Source: Cannabis sativa
Taxonomy: Eukaryota > Streptophyta > Magnoliopsida > Rosales > Cannabaceae
Reading direction: 5' to 3'
Assembly: GCF_029168945.1 (NCBI RefSeq)
Contig: NC_083602.1
Location: 64,562,600 to 64,626,599, forward strand
DNA: 64,000 nucleotides
A model generated the notes under the pieces. That model worked only from the letters and a program-made list of their open reading frames with translations, did no database searches and was not told where the DNA came from. Both the position numbers and the translations under genes were made by a program. Positions 33,983-46,420 of the stretch are shown one piece after another. Each line of letters starts with the position of its first letter. The stretch's first letter is position 1.

Positions 33983-35869
33983 TGTTGGGTTTTATGCCCT
34001 AAATCAAACTCTTTACAATCTGATTAGTTATCAATATAAGAAATTTGAAGTGATTTATATTTGCATGAATTTTACATGCTAATGGTTTAATATGTTTATT
34101 ACATTTACACACAAAATCAGTTAAATTCAGATCATATGTTTATTCACAATTACAGTATCGTCAACATAGTGGAATGTGATTGTGATCATATGAATCAAAA
34201 GACTAAGTCCCTGTTTCATCAGTGTTTTGGATTTACACTAATGTGATAATCAGCGATGATGTGTACTTACACTTGGAGTAAGTGTTATGTTCTTTCCAGG
34301 ACATTAGTAAAGTATACTAGTTTCGAATGTATGGAGTATACATTGGACTGGACCGATATTGCAACTAAGTTAAGATATTACAAACTTACCGTTATATCTT
34401 TCCAAGTCAATATCAGTAGTTGATCTTAAGATTAAAAGAATCTAAATCCTGATATGCTTAGGCTCAACTAAGGAGTACTATTCATGTTCTTTGATTTATT
34501 AGTTAAGCCTACTTTTGGGTCAGGGTGATACGTATATTTTGGGAACATGATAGTATGATTGAGTGGGAGTGCTGAACATAAATATGGAATCTATAGCTTC
34601 TACTGGTGTATAGAAGTCAAGTGATGATTCCCTTCGAGCTTAGCAAATAGAAGTAAATGGATGAGCTCTTGTTTAAGTGACTAATTCTTAGATCACTAAA
34701 CACCATTTACAGGTAGCTGAGTATTTTAAGGGGCAAAATACATTGAGGGGTGAGAACGGTAAAATTATCCCATCTCGATGTAAATCATCTATATAGAGGA
34801 TATTTGATCACAATAAGATTATAACAATGGTTAAATGGGATAGCATATCTATATCGTGGAACATATAATATGCTCTATATAAGTCTGAGAGTGCAATTCT
34901 AAGTTCTAAGAGTGGATTCAACGGAGAATTAATAAGTAGGAATTTACTTAGTAAATTCGGTTCACTTATTGGAAGCTCAGCATATAGATCCATGGTCCCC
35001 ATTCTTGTTGAGAACATACTGCTTGTAAGACTCAATAATTGATTTGTGATTGGTCAATTATAATTCTAAAGTTAGACTATGTCTAATTTGTGAATTTTCA
35101 CTAAGCAGGGGCGAAATTGTAAAGAAAAGAGATTCTAGGTTTATTTATTTATTAATGGACTTTATATGTCTAGTTAATAATTAAATTAAATGACAATATT
35201 ATTTAATAATCTATTTTAGTTATTAAATAATTAGTTTTGGCATTTGAAAGGTTAGAATTGGAAAATTGGCGTTTTTGAGAAAATAAAAATAAAATTTGTT
35301 AAAACTGCAAAATCAAGTGGGCCCATTAAATACACATTGGCCGGCCACTTATTTAAGTTTTTCAAATTGATATTTTCATTATTTTAATGCCAAATAATTC
35401 CTAACCTAAACCTAGTAGTTGCCTATAAATAGAAAGTGATGGCTCAGTCAAAATTACACTTTTCATTATTCTTCTGACAGAAATTTCTCTCTTCAGAAAA
35501 ATTGAGCCTTCCCTTTTCTATACCTTGACCGAAACCCCTCTCTCTCTTTTCCCCTTCTAAATTTCAAACCCTAGTGATAGAGTAAGTGCCCACACACAGC
35601 AAGTGGTAACTCAATCATAGATTGGAAGACTGTGAAGGATCAAACTCAAAGAGAAGGACATTCGGGCTCAGATCTTGATTATACTCTGGGACAGAAAGGA
35701 TACAAGGGTTAGAGATCTTAGTGGAAGGAGACATTAATTCCGCTGCATCAATGTAAGTTTTTCTTAACTTTATATGTGTTTAATTTATCGTTTTAGAAAG
35801 TTCATATTTAGGGTGTTAAACAACATACATGTGAGTAGATCTAAGATCCTGGTAAAATAATATCCAACA
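33983..35869 (+). repeat. 5' LTR of the copia element
   Basis: The TATA box TATAAATA is at 35424-35431. The U5 part has a GTAAGT at 35753 that could act as a splice donor. The ends are TGTTGG and CCAACA. Confidence 0.95.
35424..35431 (+). promoter_or_regulatory. TATA box in the 5' LTR
   Basis: TATAAATA is followed by A/G-rich then C/T-rich sequence, typical of a copia LTR promoter. It implies a transcript start near 35455-35465. Confidence 0.75.
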
Positions 35870-35871
35870 AC

Positions 35872-35888
35872 TGGCCTCAGAGCCATGG
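35872..35888 (+). other. primer-binding site
   Basis: TGGCCTCAGAGCCATGG begins 2 nt after the LTR end. It differs from the usual TGGTATCAGAGC at two positions. Confidence 0.8.
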
Positions 35889-36144
35889 TAATTGATTTGC
35901 TTGCAAGAAATTTGGACTTTAAAACGATTGTTTGTTATTTGGACGGTTTCATGTTGTATTGAGTGTTATATGATGATTGATTGATGTTTGTAAATTTTCG
36001 TGAAAAATAATTGAAATTTTGTTTCTGAAATTATTTTTATTGGATAGTATGGAAAAAATTAAGCAAGTTACTTTTTTACAGAACTCAATTTCGATTTAAT
36101 TTGAATTAGTTATGATTTTTTGAAGATTCAAAAAAAGATAAGGA

Positions 36145-36345
36145 TGCTGCATCACCCACGCGCGCTCGGAACCGAGTGCACCTCGGTCATACGCGTGTTC
36201 GGACAGAATTTTGTCCGAGCAACACGCACACGTGTCTGAAGACACCCCTCTCCGCGCGCGGAAATCATGCGCATCCCTCCCAGCGCCGAGGTTTCTCGGC
36301 AGGCTCCCTAGTGTGCGCGCGCGGACGAGTATGCACAGCATACCG
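36145..36345. other. GC-rich block of palindromes and a 13-bp stem-loop in the leader
   Basis: GCGTGTT (36193-36199) pairs with AACACGC (36221-36227). Directly inside, CGGACA (36200-36205) pairs with TGTCCG (36212-36217), leaving a 3-nt bulge and a 6-nt loop. Other elements are the CTCGG-AA-CCGAG palindrome at 36165, GCCGAG-GTTT-CTCGGC at 36285-36300, the self-complementary TCCGCGCGCGGA at 36251 and ATGCGCAT at 36267. The surrounding leader is extremely AT-rich. Confidence 0.8.
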
Positions 36346-39300
36346 TCCGTACAACTCACAATTTTTTCGTTTTTCTTCGTTTTTTTATGCTTTTTCATGG
36401 ATTCAACTTCCGATTTTTTGTGTAGTTATGTATTTAGAGTTTTACTGTTCCTATTTCAATTCTAATTATCATAATTAAATTATTTAATTTTTTTTAATTT
36501 AATTAATGATATTAGTGTAATTTGAATTTAAAAATAGTAAAAATCTATTTTTTTTTTTTTGCTTAATTATCTATCTTATTTTTAAATTTGATTATATCTT
36601 ATCTTATTTTTAAATTTAAGGTAAGATATTAAATTTTTTAAATTAATTTTTTTTTTAAATTGTTTGACCTTATTTAAATTTAAAATAAGATAACTATAAT
36701 CATGATATTTTAAATAGATGTAAGATATTTTGCTAACTTTTAAATTTTGTTATTTTATTTATTTAAATTAAATTTAAAATCTGAAAAAGATATTTAATTA
36801 TTTTTTTTAATTTTTATTTATAAAATAACATTTAATTTTTAAAAGTAGTTAGCAAATTTTGAAATAATATTTAGGTTAGTTGAAACCTAATTTTTCAAAA
36901 TTGTAGGTTTAATTTTAAATATTATTCTATTATTATTTTCGAAAAATAAATAATTTTTTTTCGAAAATTAAATATTAATTTTATTTATTTATTTAATTAT
37001 TTTATTTTCGAAATTTATTTATTAAAATTAAATAAATCCTACATCCAACTATCCAGCTAACCTTGTTGGAGGAGTATGTGGTTTTAGCTTGTTTGTAAGT
37101 TTTCAAAACCTATTATTACTTGATTGCAAATAGCCATGGTTAACTTGTTGACAGATCCAATGATCTGATTTTAACTCATGGCTCCCTTGGTCAAGTAAAT
37201 AATTTGTAACAGGTAAATTTTACAATCTTCTTTCATCTGTGTATGACCTAGCAACATGATAGGATCCATCCAAGTGTGTGCCTGTGTGAGCCTATATGTT
37301 TATTTTATTATATAGATGCATATAGGTTGTTGCTAAATAAAATGTCACACCATGATAGATTTTATTTAGGTCCATTTAGTTTTTGAACCTATTCAATTAA
37401 TAACATTTATTTATTTTAAGGTTAAATTCCTCTCTTTTGGGCCTTGTGTGAGAGTCGGGAGCCATAGAAGTGGGTATACGACATACTGAACCCAGCACCC
37501 CCTCACATGAACTACCCTAATTGTGAAGGTCCATTTGCCTGATTTGAATAACTGTACTAGGTTAATTATATTAGTTTGACCTAATAAAATTGAATTAGCA
37601 ACATAATTAACTTTTAAAATATATGAAATTTATTTTCATTTTAATATTTTAAAGTTAATTTTAAGAAAAACACTTTTAGTTTTAGATATTATTTCTAGAC
37701 AAACTATTTGTATTTTTCTTGTAATTAATTAAATAAAGAATTTTAACTAACTAGATTCTTTCTGGAGCTTATTTAATTAAATTTAAGTTATAAATTAGTT
37801 ATTTTAACTAATTTTTCATATCTAACTTAAATTTGAATATTTTATTTAAATTTAAAATTAAGTTGGGGAATCCTAGGCATTAGTTATTAAAGATTCTTAA
37901 GATATTTTTTAAGTTAGTTTTAAACTTAAAATAGAATATTTTTTCAAATTAAGTGGTTACAACTTAATTTTTTGGATATTTAATTAAATCTAAATTTGAA
38001 AATATTTAAGTTCTAGATTTTTCTATACAACTTAAATTAGATATTTTTCAAATTTTTGTTGAAAAGATACTTAGTAAAATAAGATATTTTCTAGATAGTT
38101 ATTTCTAGACTACTTATTATTTCTAATATTTAAATAGGAAAATTTTATACATTGTGAAATTAATTATTTAAATAATTAATTTTTGGTACAATTTTATTTA
38201 AGTATATTTTTCCTAGTATTAAACTAAAGATTAATAATTAAGCTTTCTCTACACTTAATTATTTATCTCTTGAATTTAATACATTTAATTAAATTGAAAA
38301 ATTAAATATCTAAGTTGATTTTCATCATTATACTTAAATATTTATTTTTCATGACACTTAATTAAATAGAAAATTATTTTTAGGTTGAAATTTAATTTTT
38401 CAACTTAAATTTAAATAATTTTTAAAATATATTTTTCTTTATTTTATTAATCAATTTCGAAAATTGCATTTTAATTATGCAATATTTTTGAATTGTTTTT
38501 TGAAAAATAGATTAAGTTGTAAATTAATTATTTATTTTAATTAATTCTTGGACCAACTTAAATCAATGATTTTTTCATTTATTGATTAATTTAAAATAAA
38601 TGAATTAAAATATATTATTAGAAATTGAATTAATTAGTCAAAGGAAAATCTAGATAGGTGATATTTTTGCTTGAAGTATTTTTTCTAAGTATTTATTATT
38701 AGTATTTTCGAAAATTTGTATAGTTTTATACTTAATTTTTCGAATACAATAAATATATTCTTATGAAAATTTTTAAGTTGCTAATTAATTTAAATTAATA
38801 CAACTTAAATTAATTTCCTTAATATTTATATTTAAAATTACTACTAAGATGGAAATAATTCATTTTATTTCAATCACCATCTAAGTATAATTTTATAAAT
38901 ATTATATTAAATTCTTATTTTGAATTCTAATTCTAAATTCGAATTTAATGAATATATTTATTAGAATAATAAAGAAAATACATTTTAAAGAATGAGCTTT
39001 ATTATTATTAAGATATTCGATCTCCATTGTTGGTTTTACATCGCGTTTGTTTTAGTGAGTAATCCTCCCTAATGGAGGAACGTTCATTAGTAATTTCACA
39101 ACGTTTAATCTCGAAAGATAAGTAGTTTGTAAGTGTTTTATATGGTATAGATCACCCTAATGGTGGTGACCATATTTGACTTACAAATTGCGAAACAATG
39201 GTAGAAGCTCATAAGATATAATAGCCTTGACTCTCGCCTAAACGGGACAACGCTGGATTCCAATCTTGATCGAATAAAAGGTTGCTAGAATGTTTAACAT

Positions 39301-39522
39301 TTTAGATGAGCTGACAACTCTATTCAATAGATGGTAGCTTTGACTCTCGCCTAAACGGGACACTGATATCAGTTTGTTGAAAAACCTTGGAAATTATTTA
39401 GGATTGAATTTTTTTTGGTATTTTCTCATATCATTCCTACTTGCTATGTGCTTATAATTTCTGAATTGATTTTGTGTTAAACCATTATTGATTTCTATTT
39501 GTTGATTTCTATTATTTTGTAG
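36346..39522 (+). other. long AT-rich leader of the copia element
   Basis: About 3.2 kb has no coding capacity. The more balanced segment 37425-37530 and the 23-bp direct repeat near 39227 and 39340 stand out. The stretch ends in a good splice acceptor, TATTTTGTAG at 39513-39522, 14 nt before the gag ATG. Confidence 0.75.
39227..39362. repeat. 23-bp direct repeat, two copies 113 bp apart
   Basis: TTGACTCTCGCCTAAACGGG, then ACA, occurs at 39227-39249 and 39340-39362, in the leader shortly before gag. Confidence 0.9.
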
Positions 39523-39536
39523 TATCCTGTATTATC

Positions 39537-40334
39537 ATGATGAATTCCATGTTATCACTGTTGACTGAAAATAAGCTAAATGGATCTAACTTTCCCAAGT
39601 GGAATGAGAACATTAATATTGCTCTCACAGGAGAAAGTGCCTTGTTTGTTTTAACTGAGCCATCACCTGAAGTGATTAAGGATAATGCATCCAAAGCTAT
39701 GAAAGAAAAGTATGAGCGTTGGCAGAAAGCAAATGACAAAGCTCTATACTTTATGCTTTCCGGCATGGTTGACACCCTCAAAACTCGGTTTTCTAAAACC
39801 GAGAAGGCTGCTGAAGTTATGACGAAGTTAAATGAGCTATACGGTAGGGCATCACTTCAGTCTCGCTTTGACGCGACTAAGAAGTACATCAATGCACGGA
39901 TGGAACCCCATCAAAACGTGTGTGACCATGTTCTCCTCATGGCAAGTTATTTCCAAGAAGCCCAAGATCATGGTGCTGAAATGGATCACACTACTCAAGT
40001 AAGCCTTATCTTGAATAGTCTGACTCCAGCATTTCTACCATACACATTAAATTATGTCATGAATAAGAAGGACATAGACTTTCATGAGTTAGTCAATGAC
40101 CTTCAAACTTATGAAAATTTGATTGGAGGACCCAAGAAGAAAGGGAGTAATCCTCACAATTCTGGGAATGGTAATGGGACGGTAAAACCTGAAGCAAATA
40201 TTGCATCTGCTTCTAAACCCAAATCGAAGAAGAAGTGGAAGAACACCAAGAAGCGTGCAAAAGTCATGAAAAACAAAAAGGCTGCTGCTTCTGGTGATGC
40301 TACACTTAAAAGGAAAGTGTTTCTACTGCAATGA
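39537..40334 (+). CDS. copia gag, frameshifted before its zinc knuckle
   Basis: This is the structural protein of the retrotransposon particle. The N terminus (LNGSNFPKWNENINIAL) and the central region with ARMEPHQNVCDHVLLMASYF and LILNSLTP are the usual copia gag (UBN2-type) landmarks. A Lys-rich tail follows (about residues 200-255). The frame ends at 40334. In the neighbouring frame, directly after an AAAA run at about 40307, there is a CX2CX4HX4C knuckle (CFYCNEKGHWKPQC, 40318-40359). One extra base in that run explains the break. The start is the first of two ATGs. No protease follows. Confidence 0.9.
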   Translation: MMNSMLSLLTENKLNGSNFPKWNENINIALTGESALFVLTEPSPEVIKDNASKAMKEKYERWQKANDKALYFMLSGMVDTLKTRFSKTEKAAEVMTKLNELYGRASLQSRFDATKKYINARMEPHQNVCDHVLLMASYFQEAQDHGAEMDHTTQVSLILNSLTPAFLPYTLNYVMNKKDIDFHELVNDLQTYENLIGGPKKKGSNPHNSGNGNGTVKPEANIASASKPKSKKKWKNTKKRAKVMKNKKAAASGDATLKRKVFLLQ

Positions 40335-40384
40335 GAAAGGTCATTGGAAACCCCAGTGTCCTAAACTTCTTGCAAAGAAACAAG

Positions 40385-40484
40385 GTATTTCTATTTATAA
40401 ACTTTAAGAGTTTTAGTGAATTATTATCAAATTGGATTTATGATTCTGGACTAACTTTGTTTATTTGTTTTCTTCTTCTTATAG
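40385..40484 (+). other. possible 100-bp intron after the gag zinc knuckle
   Basis: The donor is CAAG|GTATTT at 40385. A GACTAAC branch-site-like word lies at 40447-40454. A T/C-rich tract and TTATAG|G end at 40484. Reading through and splicing both reach a stop within a few codons. Confidence 0.4.
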
Positions 40485-42215
40485 GCCAAGCTACTTGAAC
40501 TCAGATGAGTTGGATCGGAAAGCTGGACCAAGGGTGAAATCGTCTAGATGAAGATGAAGCTCTTCTATCTATTTCTGAATTAATTGTTTTAGTTTAAAGA
40601 CAATTTGGATTTCGAATTTTAGTTAGGGATATTTATCCCTATTTTCTCATATTGTTGCAATATTTTTTTATTAATAAAGTTTCTATTATTTTCGATTTCA
40701 AACCAATTGCAATTAATGAGATTGAGCTTCATTTACTTTATCTTAAACCACAATTACCACATTATATTTATATGTTTGTATGTGTAAGTGTTTTTATTAT
40801 TGATGCAAATTCTATAATATTTACAACTCTTCATAGAGTTATATTAAATAAACACTAGAAACTATTTCTATGTTTATTAATAATTGTTAATTCTAATACA
40901 ATTATTAATATTTTGTTTAATAAAAGGATCTTTTGATCTGATAGGGGTGGAGAAAAGTTAAGAAAACTATGCAGTTCAACGATCTTTTATATCTAATGAA
41001 CTCTGGATAGTATTCAACTCCACATAAACTCTATCACACTTAAAGAATCATGATCTTTACAACCTTTAGGGGTGGATCATAATCTCTATATACTTAGGGG
41101 TGGAGTTTATCCACAATACCCTATATGTATATACTTAGGGGTGGAGTCTATTCCACATTACCCTATGTAACACATATTTTCTTTAAACATGGAAGTAATA
41201 TAATGACTTAGCTATTATCAATATAAATCCTTGATCTTGATTGTATGTTCCAATTTAGTTTTACTATTGTAGTAAAAGTTTGATACCTATAAAAGTTCTT
41301 TGATAAAGTTTCACACTACCTTAATTGAGTGGGAGAATTTTAAAATTCTATACCCATCTTCATTAGGTTGATACTTGTGATAGGTACTTAAGAACACTAC
41401 TGAAAAGCAAATCTAACCATTCACATGGATAGGTATAACTTATCAGAATTATAAGAATAAGATAAAGAACTCTAGTTCAGTCTATTCGAATGACTTGAAC
41501 CAAGAATTCTTGATCCTCATAAAATATTATGGTATCTTAATTTTGATTACTTAATCTCTGGCATGTATTTTTCACTTCAAATACTAGTCTGCTATGTTGA
41601 TGACTTAGTCTTAACTTAAAGTTTTGGACTAATACAAAAGTCACAACTAGATAACTCTCCAAACTACAAAGAGGTTAAAAGTATTATTTAACCAGACATC
41701 TGCTATTGAGTGGGAGCTATCTGAGATGTAATCAAATAAGGAACATTAGAAGATATTCAAGAAAGATTTATGAAAGTGATCTATATGTTAGATATTAAGG
41801 AACTGTGTATCAGTTATCCTTGTATCTCACCAACTCATTCGAAATTATGAGATGGTGCTTACTTTTGGGGTGGAGGAGTTATTCTATAATAATTCAAGCT
41901 CTACCAGAGAAGAATTATAACTTTCTAAATTCAAAAATTACCAGAAAGTTATATTACTGAAGAAAAGTCCACACTGTATTATCTCAATTCCATATTTTAA
42001 AATATGAGAGATATGTCTTCTGTTTATTCAGATGTACTTTAAAACAGTAAAGGATTTCAGTATCCCTTGATGAGTAAAGCATATAGTAAAGGATGTTTCA
42101 TAAGTGTATTTATGAACTAGCTTCCAGAAGTTTGGGTGGATTCGAGTATACTACACTTGATCTGAAGATCAAGACATCAGATTGACCTGTTTGCACACTT
42201 TGTTTTATATTAGTG
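40485..42215 (+). other. non-coding 3' half of the copia interior
   Basis: No pol domain is readable. Two copies of a phrase with TATACTTAGGGGTGGAGT lie at about 41087-41165. A lone ILVCYVDDLVLT-like peptide at about 41578-41616 recalls the copia RT catalytic motif, but its surroundings do not support an RT. Confidence 0.6.
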
Positions 42216-42227
42216 CAAGTGGGAGTT
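42216..42227 (+). other. polypurine tract
   Basis: CAAGTGGGAGTT lies immediately before the 3' LTR start at 42228. Confidence 0.88.
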
Positions 42228-43092
42228 TGTTGGGTTTTATGCCCTAAATTAAACTCTTTACAATCTAATTAGTTATCAATATAAGAAATTTGAAGTGATT
42301 TATGTTTGCATGAATTTTACATGCTAATGGTTTAATATGTTTATTACATTTACACACAAAATCAGTTAAATTCAGATCATATGTTTATTCACAATTACAG
42401 TATCGTCAACACAGTGGAATGTGATTGTGATCATATGAATCAAAAGACTAAGTCCCTATTTCATCAGTGTTTTGGATTTACACTAATGTGATAATCAGCG
42501 ATGATGTGTACTTACACTTGGAGTAAGTGTTATGTTCTTTCCAGGACATTAGTAAAGTATACTAGTTTCGAATGTATGGAGTATACATTGGACTGGACCG
42601 ATATTGCAACTAAGTTAAGATATTACAAACTTACCGTTATATCTTTCCAAGTCAATATCAGTAGTTGATCTTAAGATTAAAAGAATCTAAATCCTGATAT
42701 GCTTAGGCTCAACTCAGGAGTACTATTCATGTTCTTTGATTTATTAGTTAAGCCTACTTTTGGGTCAGGGTGATACGTATATTTTGGGAACATGATAGTA
42801 TGATTCAGTGGGAGTGCTGAACATAAATATGGAATCTATAGCTTCTACTGGTGTATAGAAGTCAAGTGATGATTCCCTTCGAGCTTAGCAAATAGAAGTA
42901 AATGGATGAGCTCTTGTTTAAGTGACTAATTCTTAGATCACTAAACACCATTTACAGGTAGCTGAGTATTTTAAGGGGCAAAATACATTGAGGGGTGAGA
43001 ACGGTAAAATTATCCCATCTCGATGTAAATCATCTATATAGAGGATCTTTGATCACAATAAGATTATAACAATGGTTAAATGGGATAGCATA
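42228..43092 (+). repeat. 3' LTR of the copia element, left part (865 bp)
   Basis: It aligns without gaps to the start of the 5' LTR. It is interrupted after GCATA (43088-43092) by the gypsy element and continues at 52107. Confidence 0.95.
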
Positions 43093-45154
43093 TGTAACGC
43101 CCTAATGCTAAGGCACGCTACAGTGCTTTTTCAATAATTGTGCAATCTTTGCTAATCAAAGAAATTTCTCGAAAAACGTGTCAAATTAAAACTTTTGCAT
43201 TAAACATTAAACTTTGTAATTTAATGAAATATTTACAAGTGCCGGGTTCCCGATTTTTAAAACTTTACAAACTTTACTTTTTAAGCATACATTCCAAAAT
43301 ATACAGATTTATGGTGTCGCACAAGCCGACTTTCAAAATACAACTCCCGTATGTCCCGAGACCGAACACTCCAGGTCGCGCCGCTTCGACATGTACAATC
43401 TCACCCGAGCTCGTGTTCACTCCCGTTCGCCTTTCGCCTTTCCTTTACCTACACATGGAAGCTAAACTCGTGAGTCAACCGTACTCGCAAGAAATGCATA
43501 TAACATATCATATAATTTCCGACCCGTAAATAGGCGCCCATACACCTATTTACGTAACTTACCGTATGAGTATGAACGTTCTACTGGGACACGACCATGT
43601 ACCATGTACCACATACACTCATAATACCTTCGTTTTAGTGTAGGTAAGGTATGACCGCACCCTGAGTACTATCTAGTGTTGTACCACAGACACCTTGTAC
43701 CTTCCCGTACAAGTGCTGGTAACACTATAATGTACTTCCAAACATCACACACCTTACCAATGCACTCCGTACCACAACCGTACGAGTGTTGGTAGTGTAT
43801 GAATCACAATAAATAAGCATGTATACATATTAACACATACATACATTCAGATAATCACATCATACATTATACACAGCTCTTACTCGTTTTCCGAATTCAA
43901 GTGTGCTAGCCGACTCGAACGAATTTCGTGCGATGGATGCCCTAATCACATTTTGAAACCGGTAAGTCACATGATTAAAACCCTAATCCCGGGAATCCCA
44001 AAACCAAAACCCTAGGTTCGCTATACTCTAAAGGGGTTATTCTAACTCCGGGAAATGGGGAAACACCCAACCGAGGCACCGAAATGGACAAAAATTGAGA
44101 AACGAAGTTGTTCGGAATCCCCGCTAAAACCGCAAACCGGCTGGGCATGGCAAACCGGCTTGCCTTGCTTGCACCGCAATCCCAAAACACTTCCTTCTTT
44201 GCTCAATTTTCCACCAAATGATACCAAACTTTCCAGAGCTCCTAAACAATGCATACACAATAAATCCCAAAAAATATTTCACAAAAACACAATAAATAAC
44301 AACTTGCCATTAAAGCTTAAAGCTTGAACTCAAAGCTTAAAATTGCTCAAAACCAACAACCAATCTCTAAACCTGCTACCATGAACTAGAATCAAGCTAA
44401 ACAAACCCTAAAATTCGAGCTAAGCAACCCTTAAATCCTAATGTACCCCTATTACCCAAAATCACCTCAAAAACCAACTTACAACTTCATGAACTTGAAA
44501 GAGAAGGGAGCTAGGGTTACCTTAAATATTTTCCCTTGAATCCTTGGATGGAAATCCAGTAAATTATGAAGAAACTTTGGGTCTTTCCTTCGGTTTGAGA
44601 GAGCCGAACCCCAAGAGAGAGAAAAGAGGATTGGTTCTTAATTCTCTTTAATTTTTAATCTCTTTTCAAAATAAAACCCCTTTTCATTTAGTTAAAATTA
44701 GAATAAAATAGGTGTCACTACAAAGGGCAGCCACCTAACCCTCACCAAATAAGAAAAGACTAAAAAGCCCTTAAGGTTAAAACTTGGTTAATTCTAAAGC
44801 CAGGGGGTAAAATGGTCAATTCCATAACCCCGCTCAATCCCGATAAAATATTTTCTCTAAAATATTTCCCATTATGAAATAAGGTTCTAAACTTACCCAT
44901 GTGATCAAACTAGCCATCCATCGCATTTTCCGTTGTCGCCAAACAGAAATTACAAAAATAACATATTACACATATAAGCTAAATAATACCCCTAGAGTTT
45001 AATAAAATCTCCGAAATTGAGAAATTATAACTCTAATATTTATTTCTAAATATTGGGGTCCACATTTAAATTTAATTCACAAATAATAATAAAATAATAA
45101 AAATTAAGTGCTAATTGCCTTTTCTAATCCATATTACTGTAGCTGGCCATTACA
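43093..45154 (-). repeat. 3' LTR of the gypsy element (element orientation)
   Basis: Its plus-strand ends are TGTAACGCCC and GGCCATTACA. It pairs with 50038-52101 and is related to the solo LTR at 4421. Confidence 0.95.
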
Positions 45155-45330
45155 ATTATCCCCCCGTTAATAGGATTTCGTCCCCGAAATCTAACTCGAA
45201 TAAATTCCGGATGCCGAGTTCTCATATCTCGATTCCAACTCCCAGTGGCCTCTTCCACCTTACTATTCCTCCAGAGCACCTTAACCAAGGTAATAGTCTT
45301 GTTCCGAAGAACTTTTTCTTTTCTATCCAA
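45124..45330 (-). pseudogene. chromodomain-like end of the gypsy integrase
   Basis: The frame reads VLRNKTITLVKVLWRNSKVE, then EAT and a MRTRHPEF segment. That is the chromodomain-like tail typical of plant chromoviruses, thought to steer integration to heterochromatin. It runs on through the polypurine tract into the LTR. The join to integrase upstream is broken. Confidence 0.75.
45155..45172 (-). other. polypurine tract of the gypsy element
   Basis: On the minus strand AACGGGGGGATAAT lies directly against the LTR at 45154. Confidence 0.75.
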
Positions 45331-45417
45331 AATTTGAACAGTTGCTCTTCATAGGATAACTGTCAAGTTCAATGGCTTCATAACTTAAGACATGAGTTCG
45401 GTCCGATACGTATTTCC

Positions 45418-46420
45418 TTAACATAGAAATGTGAAATACGTCATGAACAAACTCGATAATGCCGGTGGTAAGGCTAGCCGATACGCTACCCGCCCGACCT
45501 TCTCAAGTATCCGAAATGGCCCAATGAACCTGTGGCTTAACTTACCCTTCTTCCCGAAGCGTCTAATACCCTTTATTGGTGAAACCCGCAGAAAACATGT
45601 TCCCCCGCTCGAAATGTAATATCTCTCGCGCTTCTGACGCATAACTTTTCCGCCCGCTTCGAGAAGCAAGCATCCGAGTCTTGATCTTATCAATAGCTTC
45701 ATTGGTTCTCCGTACTAATTCCTCGACCCTGTGTACTTCCTTTCTCCTCGTCTCGTCCCAATGAATAGGAGAACGACATTTTCTACCATATAACATCTCA
45801 TGGAGCCATCCCTATTGTACTTTGGTAGCCGTTGTTGCAGGTAGGAGAATTCAATTAGAGGCAAGTACTCGACCCATGAACCCTCGAAGTCCATGACACA
45901 GCTCGGCACAGTCTTCTAAAATCCGGATAGTTCTTTCCGATTCGACCATCACCTCCGAGGGTGAAAGGCCGTACTAAACTTTAACTTGGTACCCATAGCC
46001 TTCCGGAGACTCACCCAAAACTTCGATGTGAACTTTGGATCCCCGTCCGATACAATAGATTTAGGGCTCCATGGAGACGAACTATCTCCTTCACATACAA
46101 GCTCAAAGATATCGATCCACCGAATATGTAACTTTCAATCGGTAAGAAGTGAGCCGACTTTGTGAATCGTCCACGATAACCCAAACGAATCATACATTCC
46201 TCGTAGCTTCTAGGCAAACCAGCTTACAAAGTCCATCGCAATGTCCTCCCACTTCCATTCAGAAGGACTAAAGGTTGCAATAACCCCGCCGCCTCGATGT
46301 TCAAATTAATCCGCCGGCAAAGTTAAACACTTGGACACATAGTCCACCACATCTCTTTTCATCCCATACCACCGTAAGTAGGGTTTCAAATCCCGATACA
46401 TCTTGGTGGTTCCTGATGCA
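45418..46420 (-). pseudogene. gypsy integrase, broken by frameshifts
   Basis: Recognisable pieces on the minus strand are TKSAHFLPI with the core-domain start (about 46150-46200), MLYGRKCRSPIHWDE (45750-45796), and GKLSHRFIGPFRILEKVGRVAYRLALPP (45450-45540). The order is that of a gypsy integrase. Each piece is in a different frame, and no single ORF covers the domain. Confidence 0.82.

Noticed and set aside
36096..36478. Three open frames of 84-100 codons on both strands
   Set aside because: They overlap the GC-rich palindromic block of the copia leader, run into AT-rich sequence and show no protein motif.
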